Below, one piece after another: positions 31,507 to 42,651 of a stretch of DNA of 54,761 nucleotides. The stretch's first letter is position 1. The number at the start of each line of letters is the position of its first letter. The notes below the pieces were generated by a model. It made no database searches. It was not told where the DNA came from and saw only the letters and a program-made list of their open reading frames with translations. The position numbers and the translations under genes were made by a program. The DNA is from Arthrobacter sp. (GTDB taxonomy: Bacteria > Actinomycetota > Actinomycetes > Actinomycetales > Micrococcaceae), in assembly GCA_026393275.1 (NCBI GenBank), contig JAPLAM010000093.1:1-54761 (forward strand), read 5' to 3'.

Positions 31507-34500
31507 CTACTTACGTGCGAATGCCTGTTTGAGCAGGGTATCCTGCTCGGCGGCATGGCGCTTCATCGACCCGGCCGCGGTGGCCGCGGAAGCCGGCCGG
31601 GACACGAGGCGCACCCGGCGGTCCAGCGCATCCGGCAGGTTCAGGCCGATGAACGGCCAGGGGCCCTGGTTGGCCGGCTCGTCCTGTGCCCAGACCACTT
31701 CGGCGTTGGGGTACTTGGCCAGCTCGGCGGCGATTTCGGCGGCGGGCAGCGGGTAGAGCTGCTCGACCCGGATGAGCGCCGTCGTCGTGTCGCCGGTCTT
31801 CTGCCGGGTGGACAGCAGGTCGTAGTACAGCCGCCCGGAGACCAGCAGGACGCGTTCCACCGCGTTGGCATCCAGCTGCTCGTGCTCGGGGATGACCGGC
31901 CGGAAGGTGCCCGTGGTGAAGTCTTCAACCGAGGACGCCGCGGCCTTGAGGCGCAGGAGCTGCTTCGGGGTGAAGATGATCAGCGGCTTGCGCGGCCTGC
32001 TGTACGCCTGGCGGCGGAGCAGGTGGAAGTGCGAGGCCGGCGTCGTGGGGTTGGCCACGATCATGTTTTCTTCGGCGCACATCTGCAGGAAGCGCTCGAT
32101 CCGGGCCGAGGAGTGGTCCGGGCCCTGGCCTTCGTAGCCGTGCGGCAGCATCAGTACCAGCGAGGAGCGCTGGCCCCATTTCTGCTCGGCCGAGGAGATG
32201 AACTCGTCGATGATGGTCTGCGCGCCGTTGACGAAGTCACCGAACTGCGCCTCCCACAGCACCAGGGCATCCGGACGTTCGACCGAGTAGCCGTACTCGA
32301 AGCCCATGGCGGCGTATTCGGACAGGAGCGAGTCGTAGATCCACAGCTTGGCCTGGTCATCGGAGAGATTGGCCAGCGGCGTCCACTCGTCGCCGTTGGC
32401 GCGGTCGTGGAAGACGGCGTGGCGCTGCACGAAGGTGCCGCGGCGCGAGTCCTGGCCGGCGAGCCGGACCGGGACGCCCTCCATGGTGAGCGAACCGAAG
32501 GCCGCCAGCTCGCCGAAGCCCCAGTCGATGCCGCCCTCGCGGGACATCAACTCGCGCTTCTCGAGCAGCTGCTTGAGCTTGGCGTGCACCGTGAAGCCTT
32601 CGGGGAACTCGACGTGTGCCTTGCCGATCCTGGCCAGCGTCGCGGCGGAGATCGCGGTGGACTCCGGAACGCGGACGCCCGAGTCGGACTGCTGGGCGGA
32701 GGGGCGCTCAAGGTCGGACACCGCGGCGGAATCGGCGGTGATGATCGGGATCGGCGATGTCTGCGCGGCGTGGGTTTCGGCGAAGACGCGCTCGAGCCGT
32801 TCCTGGTAGTCGCGGAGCAGCTGCTCGGCTTCTTCCTCGGTGATGTCCCCGCGGCCGATCAGCGACTCGGTGTAGAGCTTGCGGACCGAACGCTTGGCTT
32901 CGATCAGGTTGTACATCAGCGGCTGCGTCATCGAGGGGTCGTCGCCCTCATTGTGGCCGCGGCGGCGGTAGCAGACCATGTCGATGACGACGTCCTTGTG
33001 GAAGCGCTGGCGGAACTCGTAGGCGAGCTGGCCGATGCGGACCACGGCCTCCGGGTCATCGCCGTTCACGTGGAACACCGGCGCCTGGATCATCTTGGCG
33101 ACGTCCGTGGAGTAGGTGGAGGAACGCGAGGAGGACGGTGCCGTCGTGAAGCCGACCTGGTTGTTGACGACGACGTGGACGGTGCCGCCGGTGCGGTAGC
33201 CGCGCAGCTGCGAGAGGTTGAGGGTTTCCGCGACGACGCCCTGGCCGGCGAAGGCCGCGTCGCCGTGCACCATGATCGGCAGCACGGGGAAGGTTTCGCC
33301 CTGGTCCAGACGGTCCTGCTTGGCGCGGACGATGCCCTCGAGGACGGAGTCGACGGCCTCCAGGTGCGAGGGGTTCGCGGCGAGGTAGACCTTGGTCTCC
33401 TTGCCGCTGTCCGACGTGAAGGTGCCCTCGGTGCCGAGGTGGTACTTCACGTCGCCGGAGCCCTGGACGGACCGCGGGTCCTGGGTGCCCTCGAATTCGC
33501 GGAAGACCTGGGCGTAGGTCTTGCCGGCGATGTTGGTGAGCACGTTGAGGCGGCCGCGGTGGGCCATGCCGATGGCGACTTCGTCGAGTCCGTCGTCGGC
33601 GGCGTCGGAGATGATGGCATCCAGCAGCGGGATCAGCGATTCGCCGCCCTCGAGCGAGAAGCGCTTCTGGCCGACGAACTTCGTCTGCAGGAAGGTCTCG
33701 AAAGCCTCCGCGGCGTTGAGCTTGGAGACGATCCGCAGCTGCTCGTCACGGCTTGGCTTGGAGTAGGGGTGCTCAAGCTGGTCCTGGAACCATTTGCGCT
33801 CCGCCGGGTCCTGGATGTGCATGTATTCGATGCCGGTGGTGCGGCAGTACGCATCGCGGAGCACGCCCAGGATGTCGCGGAACTTCAGCATCGGCGCACC
33901 GCCGAAACCGCCGGTGGGCCACTCGCGGTCCAGGTCCCAGAGCGTAAGGCCGTAGGTCAGGACGTCGAGGTCCGGGTGCTTGCGCTGGACGTACTCGAGC
34001 GGATCGGTGTCCGCCATGAGGTGGCCGCGGACGCGGAAGGAGTGGATGAGCTGCTGGATCCGTGCGACCTTGTTGATCTCGTCCGCCGGGTCCACCTGCA
34101 GGTCCAGGCTCCAGCGCACGGGCTCGTACGGGATGCGCAGCGACTCGAAGATCTCGTCGTAGAAGTTCTGCGCGCCGAGCAGGAGCTGGTGCACGAGCTT
34201 GAGGAACTCGCCGCTGCCGGCACCCTGGATGACGCGGTGGTCATAGGTGGATGTCAGCGTGAGCACCTTGCTGATGGCGTTCTGCGCGATGATCTTCTCG
34301 CTGGCGCCCTGGAACTCGGCCGGGTAGTCGAGCGCGCCGACGCCGATGATGGCCGCCTGGCCCTTGGAAAGGCGGGGGACCGAGTGCACGGTGCCGATGC
34401 CGCCGGGGTTGGTCAGCGAGACCGTGGTGCCGGCGTGGTCGTCCGCAGTGAGCTTGCCGGCGCGGGCGCGCTTGATCAGGTCCTCGTAGGTGTGCCAGAA

Positions 34501-35307
34501 CTCGGAGAAGTTGAGGGTCTCCGCCTTCTTGATGTTCGGGACCATGAGCAGGCGGGTGCCGTCGGGCTTGGGCATGTCGATGGCGATGCCGAAGTTCACG
34601 TGCGCCGGCTGGACGGCCACGGGCTTGCCGTCGACCACGTCGTAGTAGACGTTCATCGAGGGGAACTGGGCCAGCGCACGGATGACGGCGTAGCCGATCA
34701 GGTGCGTGAAGGAGACCTTGCCGCCGCGGGCGCGCGCCAGGTTGGAGTTGATGACCACGCGGTTGTCGATCAGCAGCTTGGCCGGAATGGCCCGGACGCT
34801 GGTCGCGGTGGGCACCTCCAGGCTGGTCACCATGTTGGCGGCAATGGCCTTCGCCGGTCCGCGCAGGACGGACACAACGTCCTGCTCCGGGGCTGTGGGT
34901 GCCTTGATGTTCTTGGGCAGCTGGGCCGGGATGGGCTGCGTGCCGGCACCGGGCTCGGTGTTCTTCGCGCCGTCGCGGGCGACAGTGGCCGGGGCCTTCT
35001 GGGGCGCGGCGGGGGCGGGCGCCGGGGCGGCGGGTGCGGCAGGTGCCGGTGCGGCGGCCGCAGGCGTAGCAGGTGCTGTTGCGGCAGGGGCTACTACCGG
35101 GAGTTCACGGGTGGAAGGGTTCGCGACGGCGATTGCCGAGGCGCCGTTGGTCGAAGAACCGTCGCTGGCATCGAAGGATTCGAAAAGGGGCCACCACTTG
35201 GCGTCCACCGTGTTCTTGTCCTGCTGGTACCGCTCGTACAGTTCGTCAACGAGCCACTCGTTTCCGCCAAATTCCTCGGGTAGACGGTGGCTAGGCTGCT
35301 CTGGCAC
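31507..35307 (-). CDS. kgd: 2-oxoglutarate decarboxylase/dehydrogenase multifunctional protein
   Basis: 1266 residues from GTG 35307 (PEQPSHRLPEEF follows). Core TCA-cycle enzyme of actinobacteria: an N-terminal E2-type succinyltransferase domain is fused to a ThDP-dependent E1 domain. An Ala/Pro linker runs about 66-106; the E2 active site TYDHRVIQGAGSGEF is at about 354-368 (His357), and no lipoyl domain is present, as in Kgd. E1 motifs include GMAHRGRLNVL and VVNNQVGFTT. Activity is usually controlled by an FHA protein (GarA/OdhI), not seen in this window. A -10 TAGACT lies at 35422-35427, giving a leader of about 110 bases. Confidence 0.95.
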   Translation of the reverse strand: MPEQPSHRLPEEFGGNEWLVDELYERYQQDKNTVDAKWWPLFESFDASDGSSTNGASAIAVANPSTRELPVVAPAATAPATPAAAAPAPAAPAAPAPAPAAPQKAPATVARDGAKNTEPGAGTQPIPAQLPKNIKAPTAPEQDVVSVLRGPAKAIAANMVTSLEVPTATSVRAIPAKLLIDNRVVINSNLARARGGKVSFTHLIGYAVIRALAQFPSMNVYYDVVDGKPVAVQPAHVNFGIAIDMPKPDGTRLLMVPNIKKAETLNFSEFWHTYEDLIKRARAGKLTADDHAGTTVSLTNPGGIGTVHSVPRLSKGQAAIIGVGALDYPAEFQGASEKIIAQNAISKVLTLTSTYDHRVIQGAGSGEFLKLVHQLLLGAQNFYDEIFESLRIPYEPVRWSLDLQVDPADEINKVARIQQLIHSFRVRGHLMADTDPLEYVQRKHPDLDVLTYGLTLWDLDREWPTGGFGGAPMLKFRDILGVLRDAYCRTTGIEYMHIQDPAERKWFQDQLEHPYSKPSRDEQLRIVSKLNAAEAFETFLQTKFVGQKRFSLEGGESLIPLLDAIISDAADDGLDEVAIGMAHRGRLNVLTNIAGKTYAQVFREFEGTQDPRSVQGSGDVKYHLGTEGTFTSDSGKETKVYLAANPSHLEAVDSVLEGIVRAKQDRLDQGETFPVLPIMVHGDAAFAGQGVVAETLNLSQLRGYRTGGTVHVVVNNQVGFTTAPSSSRSSTYSTDVAKMIQAPVFHVNGDDPEAVVRIGQLAYEFRQRFHKDVVIDMVCYRRRGHNEGDDPSMTQPLMYNLIEAKRSVRKLYTESLIGRGDITEEEAEQLLRDYQERLERVFAETHAAQTSPIPIITADSAAVSDLERPSAQQSDSGVRVPESTAISAATLARIGKAHVEFPEGFTVHAKLKQLLEKRELMSREGGIDWGFGELAAFGSLTMEGVPVRLAGQDSRRGTFVQRHAVFHDRANGDEWTPLANLSDDQAKLWIYDSLLSEYAAMGFEYGYSVERPDALVLWEAQFGDFVNGAQTIIDEFISSAEQKWGQRSSLVLMLPHGYEGQGPDHSSARIERFLQMCAEENMIVANPTTPASHFHLLRRQAYSRPRKPLIIFTPKQLLRLKAAASSVEDFTTGTFRPVIPEHEQLDANAVERVLLVSGRLYYDLLSTRQKTGDTTTALIRVEQLYPLPAAEIAAELAKYPNAEVVWAQDEPANQGPWPFIGLNLPDALDRRVRLVSRPASAATAAGSMKRHAAEQDTLLKQAFARK

Positions 35308-35421
35308 TTGAAATACGCCTCTTCCATGAGTTTGATTCCCGCTGGTTTCCACGGTGCCGCAGCACGTCAATCGAACCAGTTCTCCGCGTCCAGTGCGTCC
35401 AGTTGAACCCAGACCTTTGCC

Positions 35422-35427
35422 AGTCTA
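35422..35427 (-). promoter_or_regulatory. -10 element of kgd
   Basis: TAGACT on the reverse strand, with TTGGCA 19 bases upstream as a possible -35. It lies about 115 bases before the GTG start. Confidence 0.45.
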
Positions 35428-35552
35428 GTGAGGATTCCGGCCAAACTGCCAATAAGGGTGACTCAAATCATCGACGAGCCGCGAAGGCGTCCCGTCGGGC
35501 CTGCCGGAGCCGCTGCCGGGCCGCCACCGGGCTCGCCTAGAATCACACTTGA

Positions 35553-37055
<1,503 letters not shown>

Positions 37056-37067
37056 CCGGCCCTCCTG

Positions 37068-37322
37068 TAGACTGACATTCTTATGGACAGTAAATCTAGG
37101 TGCCGGCCTGGGGGCTGTCAGCGCGGAACGCAAACCGTTCCCGCCCAGTCCACCCGCAGAGCCGGCAAACCCCGTTCACGCGCCCATCATTCCCCGACTG
37201 CACGGCAGCGATCGTTCCCCGAACACGGCGACTTCCCGGAAACAAGGTCTGCCTCGGCGGACCACCCTCCGCCGGAACGCTTTCCCCGGCCGGAACCCGC
37301 ACACTCCGAAGCGGGCCGCTAG
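37068..37322 (+). promoter_or_regulatory. Promoter and long structured leader of the CNNM/CorC genes
   Basis: TAGACT at 37068-37073 begins about 240 bases of untranslated sequence before ATG 37323. The leader can fold: GCGGAACG-CAAAC-CGTTCCCGC inside a CTGGG/CCCAG helix near 37109-37157. An open frame from ATG 37083 ends with TAG at 37320, directly before the next ATG, but its Arg/Pro-rich composition argues against coding. Because the downstream proteins handle divalent cations, a metal-responsive leader RNA is possible, though no known riboswitch class was recognised. Confidence 0.4.
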
Positions 37323-38699
37323 ATGGAGTGGCTACTGCTCGGAGCAGGACTGCTCCTCATCTTCGGCACCGGCTTCTTCGTCGCCGTCGAGTTCTCCCTG
37401 GTCGCGCTCGACCAGGCCACGGTGCAGCGCGCCGTGGACAACGGCGACACCGCCGCCGGCCCGCTGCTCAAGTGCCTCAAATCCCTGTCCACCCAGCTCT
37501 CCAGCTGCCAGCTCGGCATCACCTTGACCACGCTGCTCACCGGCTACGTGATTGAACCATCGGTGGGCAGTCTGCTCCGGGGCCCGCTGACCGCCGTCGG
37601 CGTGCCTGAAGCCGCCGCCACCTCGGTCTCGCTGGTGCTGGCGATGGCGCTGGCCACACTGCTGTCCATGCTGATCGGTGAACTGGTTCCGAAAAACATG
37701 GCCATCGCGCTGTCGTTCCCGGTCGGCAAGGCCCTGGCCCGGCCGCAGCTGGTCTTCACCGCGATTTTCAAGCCGGCCATCATCGTGCTCAACGGCTTCT
37801 CCAACAAGGTCCTCAACGTCTTTGGCCTCGAGGCCAAAGAGGAGATTTCCGGTGCCCGCACCCCGGCCGAGCTGGTCTCGCTGGTGCGCCGCTCGGCAGC
37901 GATGGGGACCTTGGACGAACGGACCGCCAACTTCATCTCCCGCACCCTGAAGTTCTCCGGCCGGACGGCTGCGGACGTGATGACGCCGCGGATCCGGGTC
38001 GAGACCATCGACAGCCACCAGCCGGTCTCGGACATTGTGGAGGCCGCCAAACGCACCGGCTACTCCCGCTTCCCCGTGATCGGTGAGTCCTCGGACGACA
38101 TTCGCGGCGTGGTCCACATCAAGAAGGCCATTGCCGTGCCGGCGGACCGGCGGGCCAAGTTGGAAGCCGGCGCGATCATGACCGAGGTCCTCCGCGTACC
38201 CGAAACCATCCACCTGGACAGCCTGCTCGCCGAACTGCGGGAAGGAAACCTGCAGCTCGCCGTCGTGCTGGACGAGTACGGCGGCACCGCAGGCATCGCC
38301 ACCCTGGAAGACCTGGTCGAGGAAATCGTCGGGGAAGTGGCCGACGAGCACGACAAGGTCCGCCCCGGGCTGCTGCAAAGCGCCTCGGGGGACTGGTACT
38401 TCCCGGGCCTCCTGCGGCCGGACGAACTCTCCGAACAAATCCCGGGCCTCATTGTGCCGGACGAAGCGACGTACGAGACGGTCGGCGGCTACGTCATGAG
38501 CCAGCTCGGGCGCATCGCGGCGGTGGGCGACGCCGTCGACGTCGCGGGCGGCAGCCTGAAGGTGACCCGCATGGACGGGCGCCGGATTGACCGGATCTGC
38601 TTCACGCCCACCCCGCCGGAGCACCAGGAGCACCAGCAGCACCAGCAACCTGGCGGCAAGATCGGACGCATTGACGCTGGAAAGGCCGGTGCCGCATGA
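37323..38699 (+). CDS. CNNM/CorC-type membrane protein with CBS pair (first)
   Basis: 458 residues. N-terminal CNNM (DUF21) domain with about four membrane segments (VEFSLVALDQATVQRAV; LSSCQLGITLTTLLTG; GELVPKN). A CBS pair follows from about residue 215 (DVMTPRIRVETI), then the CorC/HlyC domain (LAVVLDEYGGTAGIATLEDLVEEIVGEV). The tail is rich in Gln/His (EHQEHQQHQQ). The family is linked to Mg2+ export or homeostasis. The ATG directly follows a TAG at 37320-37322, and the end overlaps the second CNNM gene by four bases. Confidence 0.92.
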   Translation: MEWLLLGAGLLLIFGTGFFVAVEFSLVALDQATVQRAVDNGDTAAGPLLKCLKSLSTQLSSCQLGITLTTLLTGYVIEPSVGSLLRGPLTAVGVPEAAATSVSLVLAMALATLLSMLIGELVPKNMAIALSFPVGKALARPQLVFTAIFKPAIIVLNGFSNKVLNVFGLEAKEEISGARTPAELVSLVRRSAAMGTLDERTANFISRTLKFSGRTAADVMTPRIRVETIDSHQPVSDIVEAAKRTGYSRFPVIGESSDDIRGVVHIKKAIAVPADRRAKLEAGAIMTEVLRVPETIHLDSLLAELREGNLQLAVVLDEYGGTAGIATLEDLVEEIVGEVADEHDKVRPGLLQSASGDWYFPGLLRPDELSEQIPGLIVPDEATYETVGGYVMSQLGRIAAVGDAVDVAGGSLKVTRMDGRRIDRICFTPTPPEHQEHQQHQQPGGKIGRIDAGKAGAA

Positions 38700-39757
38700 G
38701 TGACTGGCTGGGAATCCTCTGGCTCGCCGTGCTGCTGGTGGGCAACGCCTTCTTCGTGGCGGCCGAATTCGCCGTCATGTCCGCCCGCCGGAGCCAGATC
38801 GAACCCCTCGCCGAGTCCGGGTCCAAACGGGCCCAGACCACGCTGCGGGCAATGGAAAACGTCTCCCTCATGCTGGCCTGCGCCCAGCTGGGAATCACTG
38901 TCTGCTCCCTGCTGATCCTGCAGGTGGCGGAGCCTGCCATTCACCACCTGCTGGCGGTCCCGCTGGGGGCGCTCGGCGTGCCGCTGGAAATTGCCGACGT
39001 CGTGGCGTTCGCCATCGCGCTGCTGGCCGTCACCTTCCTGCATGTGACGTTCGGCGAGATGGTGCCGAAGAACATCTCGGTATCGGTCGCGGACAAGGCG
39101 GCGCTGCTGCTCGCGCCGCCGCTGATCTACATTGCACGTGCCGTCAAGCCGGCGATCGTGGCGCTGAACTGGTCCGCGAACCACATCCTGCGGCTGATGC
39201 GGATCGAGCCGAAGGACGAGGTCACCTCCTCCTTCACGCTCGAGGAGGTCCAGTCGATTGTGCAGGAATCCACCCGGCACGGCCTGGTGGATGACGACGC
39301 CGGGCTGATCACGGGCGCGCTGGAGTTCTCCGAATATACCGCGTCCCAGGTCATGGTCCCGCTGGAGAAACTGGTGATGCTCAAGGCCCCCACCACGCCG
39401 GAGGAGTTCGAGAAGGCCGTGAGCCGGACCGGCTTTTCCCGCTTCCCGATGCTCGACGAGGAGGGCATGCTCTCCGGCTACCTGCACATCAAGGATGTGC
39501 TGTCGATCCCGGAGGCAGGCTATCCGCACCCCATTGCCGAAAACCGGATCCGCTCGCTGGCCAACCTGGCCATGGAGGACGAGATCGAAGAGGCTATGTC
39601 CGTCATGCAGCGCACCGGCTCGCACCTTGCCCGGGTGATCGGTCCGGACGGGCACACCCAGGGCGTGCTGTTCCTGGAGGACGTGATAGAGCAGCTGGTC
39701 GGGGAAATCCGGGATGCCACGCAGGCCACCGGATATCGCAGGCTCGGACAGGAGTAA
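38696..39757 (+). CDS. CNNM/CorC-type membrane protein with CBS pair (second)
   Basis: 353 residues; the ATG at 38696 overlaps the previous stop (ATGA). Same architecture: CNNM domain (VAAEFAVMSARRSQIEPL; CAQLGITVCSLLILQV; FGEMVPKN) and CBS pair (ASQVMVPLEKLVMLK to VLFLEDVIEQLVGEI). It stops after the CBS pair and lacks most of the CorC/HlyC transport-associated domain present in its partner. The two probably work as a heteromer. Confidence 0.92.
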   Translation: MSDWLGILWLAVLLVGNAFFVAAEFAVMSARRSQIEPLAESGSKRAQTTLRAMENVSLMLACAQLGITVCSLLILQVAEPAIHHLLAVPLGALGVPLEIADVVAFAIALLAVTFLHVTFGEMVPKNISVSVADKAALLLAPPLIYIARAVKPAIVALNWSANHILRLMRIEPKDEVTSSFTLEEVQSIVQESTRHGLVDDDAGLITGALEFSEYTASQVMVPLEKLVMLKAPTTPEEFEKAVSRTGFSRFPMLDEEGMLSGYLHIKDVLSIPEAGYPHPIAENRIRSLANLAMEDEIEEAMSVMQRTGSHLARVIGPDGHTQGVLFLEDVIEQLVGEIRDATQATGYRRLGQE

Positions 39758-39776
39758 GGCAACGGCACGGGTCTAA

Positions 39777-39812
39777 CTCTAAATAGGAATGATTCCCATT
39801 TAGAGATAGACT
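39777..39812 (+). promoter_or_regulatory. Zur-type operator and promoter of the znu operon
   Basis: CTCTAAATAGGAATGATTCC followed by CATTTAGAG (39777-39805) is a 29-bp palindrome with one mismatch pair, centred on AATGATT, the core of Fur/Zur-family sites. The -10 TAGACT (39807-39812) follows at once and the -35 lies inside the palindrome, so binding would block the promoter. The likely ligand is the Zur protein encoded at 43619-44113. Confidence 0.8.
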
Positions 39813-39857
39813 CGTCATATTGCTAACGCTTCTCAATAACAGATCCGAGGTATTCCC

Positions 39858-40826
39858 GTGCGCCGTTCCGCCGCCGCAGTTCTCCTTGCCGGCCTCAGCA
39901 GCCTCCTGCTGACGGCCTGCGGCCCGACGTCGGGCGGCGACCGGACCAGCGCCGGCGGCGGTGTGGTTGAGGTCGTCGCCTCCACGAGCGTCTACGGCGA
40001 CATCGTCCGCGCCGTCGGTGGCGACAAGGTGCGGGTCAGCTCGATCATCAGCCGGCTCAGCCAGGATCCGCACTCCTACGAGGCCACCACCCAGGACAAG
40101 CTGGCCGTCTCCAAGGCCGCGCTGGTGGTGGAGAACGGCGGCGGCTATGACGATTTCCTGCACAAGCTGGCCGAGGACACCGGTCTCGACACGAACAACC
40201 TGCTCAACGCCGTCGACGTCTCCGGGCTGGCCACAGGGAAGCTTGCGACGTCGGCAGCGTCCGGCGCCGCCGGCCACAGCCACGCCGATGCCGCCGCGGG
40301 CTTCAACGAGCACGTTTGGTACAGCCCGGCGGCGATGAGCCGGCTGGCCGATGCGCTGGCGGACAAGCTGGCCGGACTGGAACCGTCCGCGGCGGGGGAG
40401 TTCCGGAACAATGCGACGGCCCTGAAGAAGGAGCTGAGCGGCCTGGACGTCCGGCTCTCGGCGCTGAAGGCGACGGCGGCCCATGGCGGGGTGGCCGTCA
40501 CGGAGCCTGTCCCGCTCTACCTGTTGGAAGAGGCGGGCCTGGAGAACCGGACGCCGGCGGAGTACACCTCTGCCATTGAATCCGGCACGGATGTTCCGGC
40601 CGCCGTGCTGCGGTCCGCGATCGACGTCGTGAAGTCCGGCGGGATCCGGATGCTGGCCTACAATCCGCAGACGGAAGGACCGCAGACGCTCGCACTTAAG
40701 GACGCCGCCGCCGCCGCCGGCGTCCCGGTGGTCGATTTCAGTGAGACGCTGCCGGAGGGCAAGACCTACCTGCAGTGGATGTCCGGCAACGTGGACAACC
40801 TGGCCAAGGCCCTCGGCCAGCGCTAG
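39858..40826 (+). CDS. znuA: Zinc ABC transporter substrate-binding lipoprotein
   Basis: 322 residues from GTG 39858, with GAGG nine bases upstream. Lipoprotein signal with LTAC (Cys21). Cluster A-I binding protein: ASTSVYGDIVRAVGGDKV at the start, His in DPHSYEAT, a His-containing loop (AGHSHAD), EHVWYSP (second His) and conserved Asp/Glu near the C-terminus (DFSETLPEG). Binds zinc (or manganese) outside the membrane and passes it to the ZnuB channel. The Zur-type operator upstream supports zinc. Confidence 0.92.
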   Translation: MRRSAAAVLLAGLSSLLLTACGPTSGGDRTSAGGGVVEVVASTSVYGDIVRAVGGDKVRVSSIISRLSQDPHSYEATTQDKLAVSKAALVVENGGGYDDFLHKLAEDTGLDTNNLLNAVDVSGLATGKLATSAASGAAGHSHADAAAGFNEHVWYSPAAMSRLADALADKLAGLEPSAAGEFRNNATALKKELSGLDVRLSALKATAAHGGVAVTEPVPLYLLEEAGLENRTPAEYTSAIESGTDVPAAVLRSAIDVVKSGGIRMLAYNPQTEGPQTLALKDAAAAAGVPVVDFSETLPEGKTYLQWMSGNVDNLAKALGQR

Positions 40827-40889
40827 CCGGGCCTAAGATAAATCGGAACCGCGCGGCCGCCTGGCCGGCAGAAATCGAGGAAAACCCAG

Positions 40890-41705
40890 TTGACACCCGT
40901 AGTAAGCCTGCGCGGGGCCGCCCTGAAGTTCGGCAAACGGACCCTTTGGGAGAACCTGGACCTGGACATCAACCCCGGCGAATTCTTTGCCGTGCTTGGC
41001 CCCAATGGCAGCGGCAAGACCACTTTTCTTAAGGTCCTGCTCGGGCTCCAGGAGCTGAGCTCCGGCACCGCCGTCCTGGACGGCCAGCCCATCGCCCGCG
41101 GCAACCGGCGGATCGGCTACATTCCGCAACAGGAATCCTTTGACCCGGACACGCCGCTGCGCGCCCGGGACCTTGTGGGCCTCGGCGTCGACGGCCACCG
41201 CTGGGGGATCCGCCTCGGCGGGGCCAAGGTGAACCGCAAGATCGACCGGCTCCTGGACCAGGTGGGCGCCCTGGACTACGCCAAGGTGCCGGTGGGCCAG
41301 CTCTCCGGCGGCGAACAGCAACGGCTGCGGGTGGCGCAGGCCCTCGCGACGGACCCGAAGGTCCTGCTCTGCGACGAGCCCCTGCTGTCCCTGGACCTCC
41401 AGCACCAGCAGGCCGTCAGTTCCCTGATCAACGGACAATGCCGCGAACAAAAGAGCGCAGTGGTGTTCGTGACGCACGAGATCAACCCGATCATGGACTA
41501 CGTGGACCGGGTCCTCTACCTAGCCGGCGGCCGCTTCCGGGTCGGCACGCCCGCGGAAGTCATGACCACCGAGGTCCTCTCCAAGCTTTACGGCAGCCGC
41601 GTCGAGGTGATCCACGCCAACGGTCGGATGATCGTGGCGGGCATTCCGGATGCTGTCACGCATCATCACGAGGACGCACACGCCGTCGCTGGGGAGGTGG
41701 GCTAG
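40890..41705 (+). CDS. znuC: Zinc ABC transporter ATP-binding protein
   Basis: 271 residues from TTG 40890, with CGAGGA upstream. ABC ATPase: Walker A GPNGSGKTT, Q-loop IPQQESF, signature LSGGEQQR, Walker B LLCDEPLLSLD, H-loop VTHE. The C-terminal tail contains HHHEDAH, perhaps metal binding. The stop codon directly precedes the znuB GTG. Confidence 0.92.
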   Translation: MTPVVSLRGAALKFGKRTLWENLDLDINPGEFFAVLGPNGSGKTTFLKVLLGLQELSSGTAVLDGQPIARGNRRIGYIPQQESFDPDTPLRARDLVGLGVDGHRWGIRLGGAKVNRKIDRLLDQVGALDYAKVPVGQLSGGEQQRLRVAQALATDPKVLLCDEPLLSLDLQHQQAVSSLINGQCREQKSAVVFVTHEINPIMDYVDRVLYLAGGRFRVGTPAEVMTTEVLSKLYGSRVEVIHANGRMIVAGIPDAVTHHHEDAHAVAGEVG

Positions 41706-42593
41706 GTGGACCTGGACAACCTCCTGCATTCAGTCTTCAATTTCGAAAACTACGGCGAGCTGCTGGCCCTGGTGCAGAACTCCATCTGGGCCGGCGCCGT
41801 GCTGGGCCTGCTGGGTGGCCTGGTGGGCACCTTTGTGATGAAGCGCGACCTGGCCTTCGCCGTGCACGGTATTTCCGAGCTTTCCTTTGCCGGTGCGGCC
41901 TTTGCACTGCTGGTCGGCGCCGACGTGGTCCTCGGGTCACTGGCCGGCTCGGTGGTGGCGGCGCTCCTGCTGGGCCTGATGGGCGTCCGGGCCCGGGACA
42001 AGAACTCGACCATCGGTGTGATCATGCCCTTCGGCCTGGGCCTGGGCATTCTGTTCCTCTCGCTCTACGAGGGCCGCGCCGCGAATAAATTCGGCCTCCT
42101 CACCGGGCAGATCGTGTCCGTCGGGACCGTGCAGCTGCAGGTGCTCGCCGTCGCCGCGGTGGTCGTCATGCTGGCGCTCGTGGCAATCTGGCGGCCGCTG
42201 ACCTTCGCTAGCGTGGACCCCGCCGTCGCCGCCGCCCGAGGGGTTCCGGTCCGCGGCCTGGCCCTGGGATTCATGGTGTTGCTGGGCGTGAGCGTGGCAC
42301 TCTCCATCCAGATCGTCGGCGCGCTGCTGGTCCTGGCGCTGCTAATCACCCCCGCCGCTGCGGCCCTGCGTGTGACGTCCTCGCCGCGGCTCGTCGTGGT
42401 CCTCAGCGTGCTCTTCGCCGTCACGGCCACGGTGGGGGGCATCCTGCTGGCCCTCGGCGGCAGGCTCCCGATCAGCCCGTACGTGACGACGCTGTCCTTT
42501 TTGATCTACGTGGTGTGCCGGGCGATCGGTGGGATCAGGGCCAAGCGAGGCCTCAACGGCCGGGTGCTGCTGCCTTCTACGCCCGCCGCCTAA
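41706..42593 (+). CDS. znuB: Zinc ABC transporter permease
   Basis: 295 residues from GTG 41706, with no gap after znuC. ABC-3 family permease with eight or nine membrane segments. GISELSFAGAAFALLVG and VQIVGALLVLALLITPAAAA-like segments (here beginning SIQIVG) are typical. Forms the metal channel with ZnuC and ZnuA. Confidence 0.93.
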   Translation: MDLDNLLHSVFNFENYGELLALVQNSIWAGAVLGLLGGLVGTFVMKRDLAFAVHGISELSFAGAAFALLVGADVVLGSLAGSVVAALLLGLMGVRARDKNSTIGVIMPFGLGLGILFLSLYEGRAANKFGLLTGQIVSVGTVQLQVLAVAAVVVMLALVAIWRPLTFASVDPAVAAARGVPVRGLALGFMVLLGVSVALSIQIVGALLVLALLITPAAAALRVTSSPRLVVVLSVLFAVTATVGGILLALGGRLPISPYVTTLSFLIYVVCRAIGGIRAKRGLNGRVLLPSTPAA

Positions 42594-42651
42594 ACATCAG
42601 CCCGCCGATCCGGGCGTCCGGGGGTTATCGCTCCCGGCCGCCGGCAGGACG

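Noticed and set aside
31474..35283. A 1269-codon open frame on the plus strand opposite kgd
   Set aside because: It is the antisense shadow of a GC-rich gene; its sequence is low in sense motifs and mirrors kgd codon structure.
37083..37322. A 79-codon frame in the leader of the CNNM genes as a protein gene
   Set aside because: Arg/Pro/Ser-rich composition typical of untranslated GC-rich DNA; no ribosome binding site. Kept only as a leader feature.
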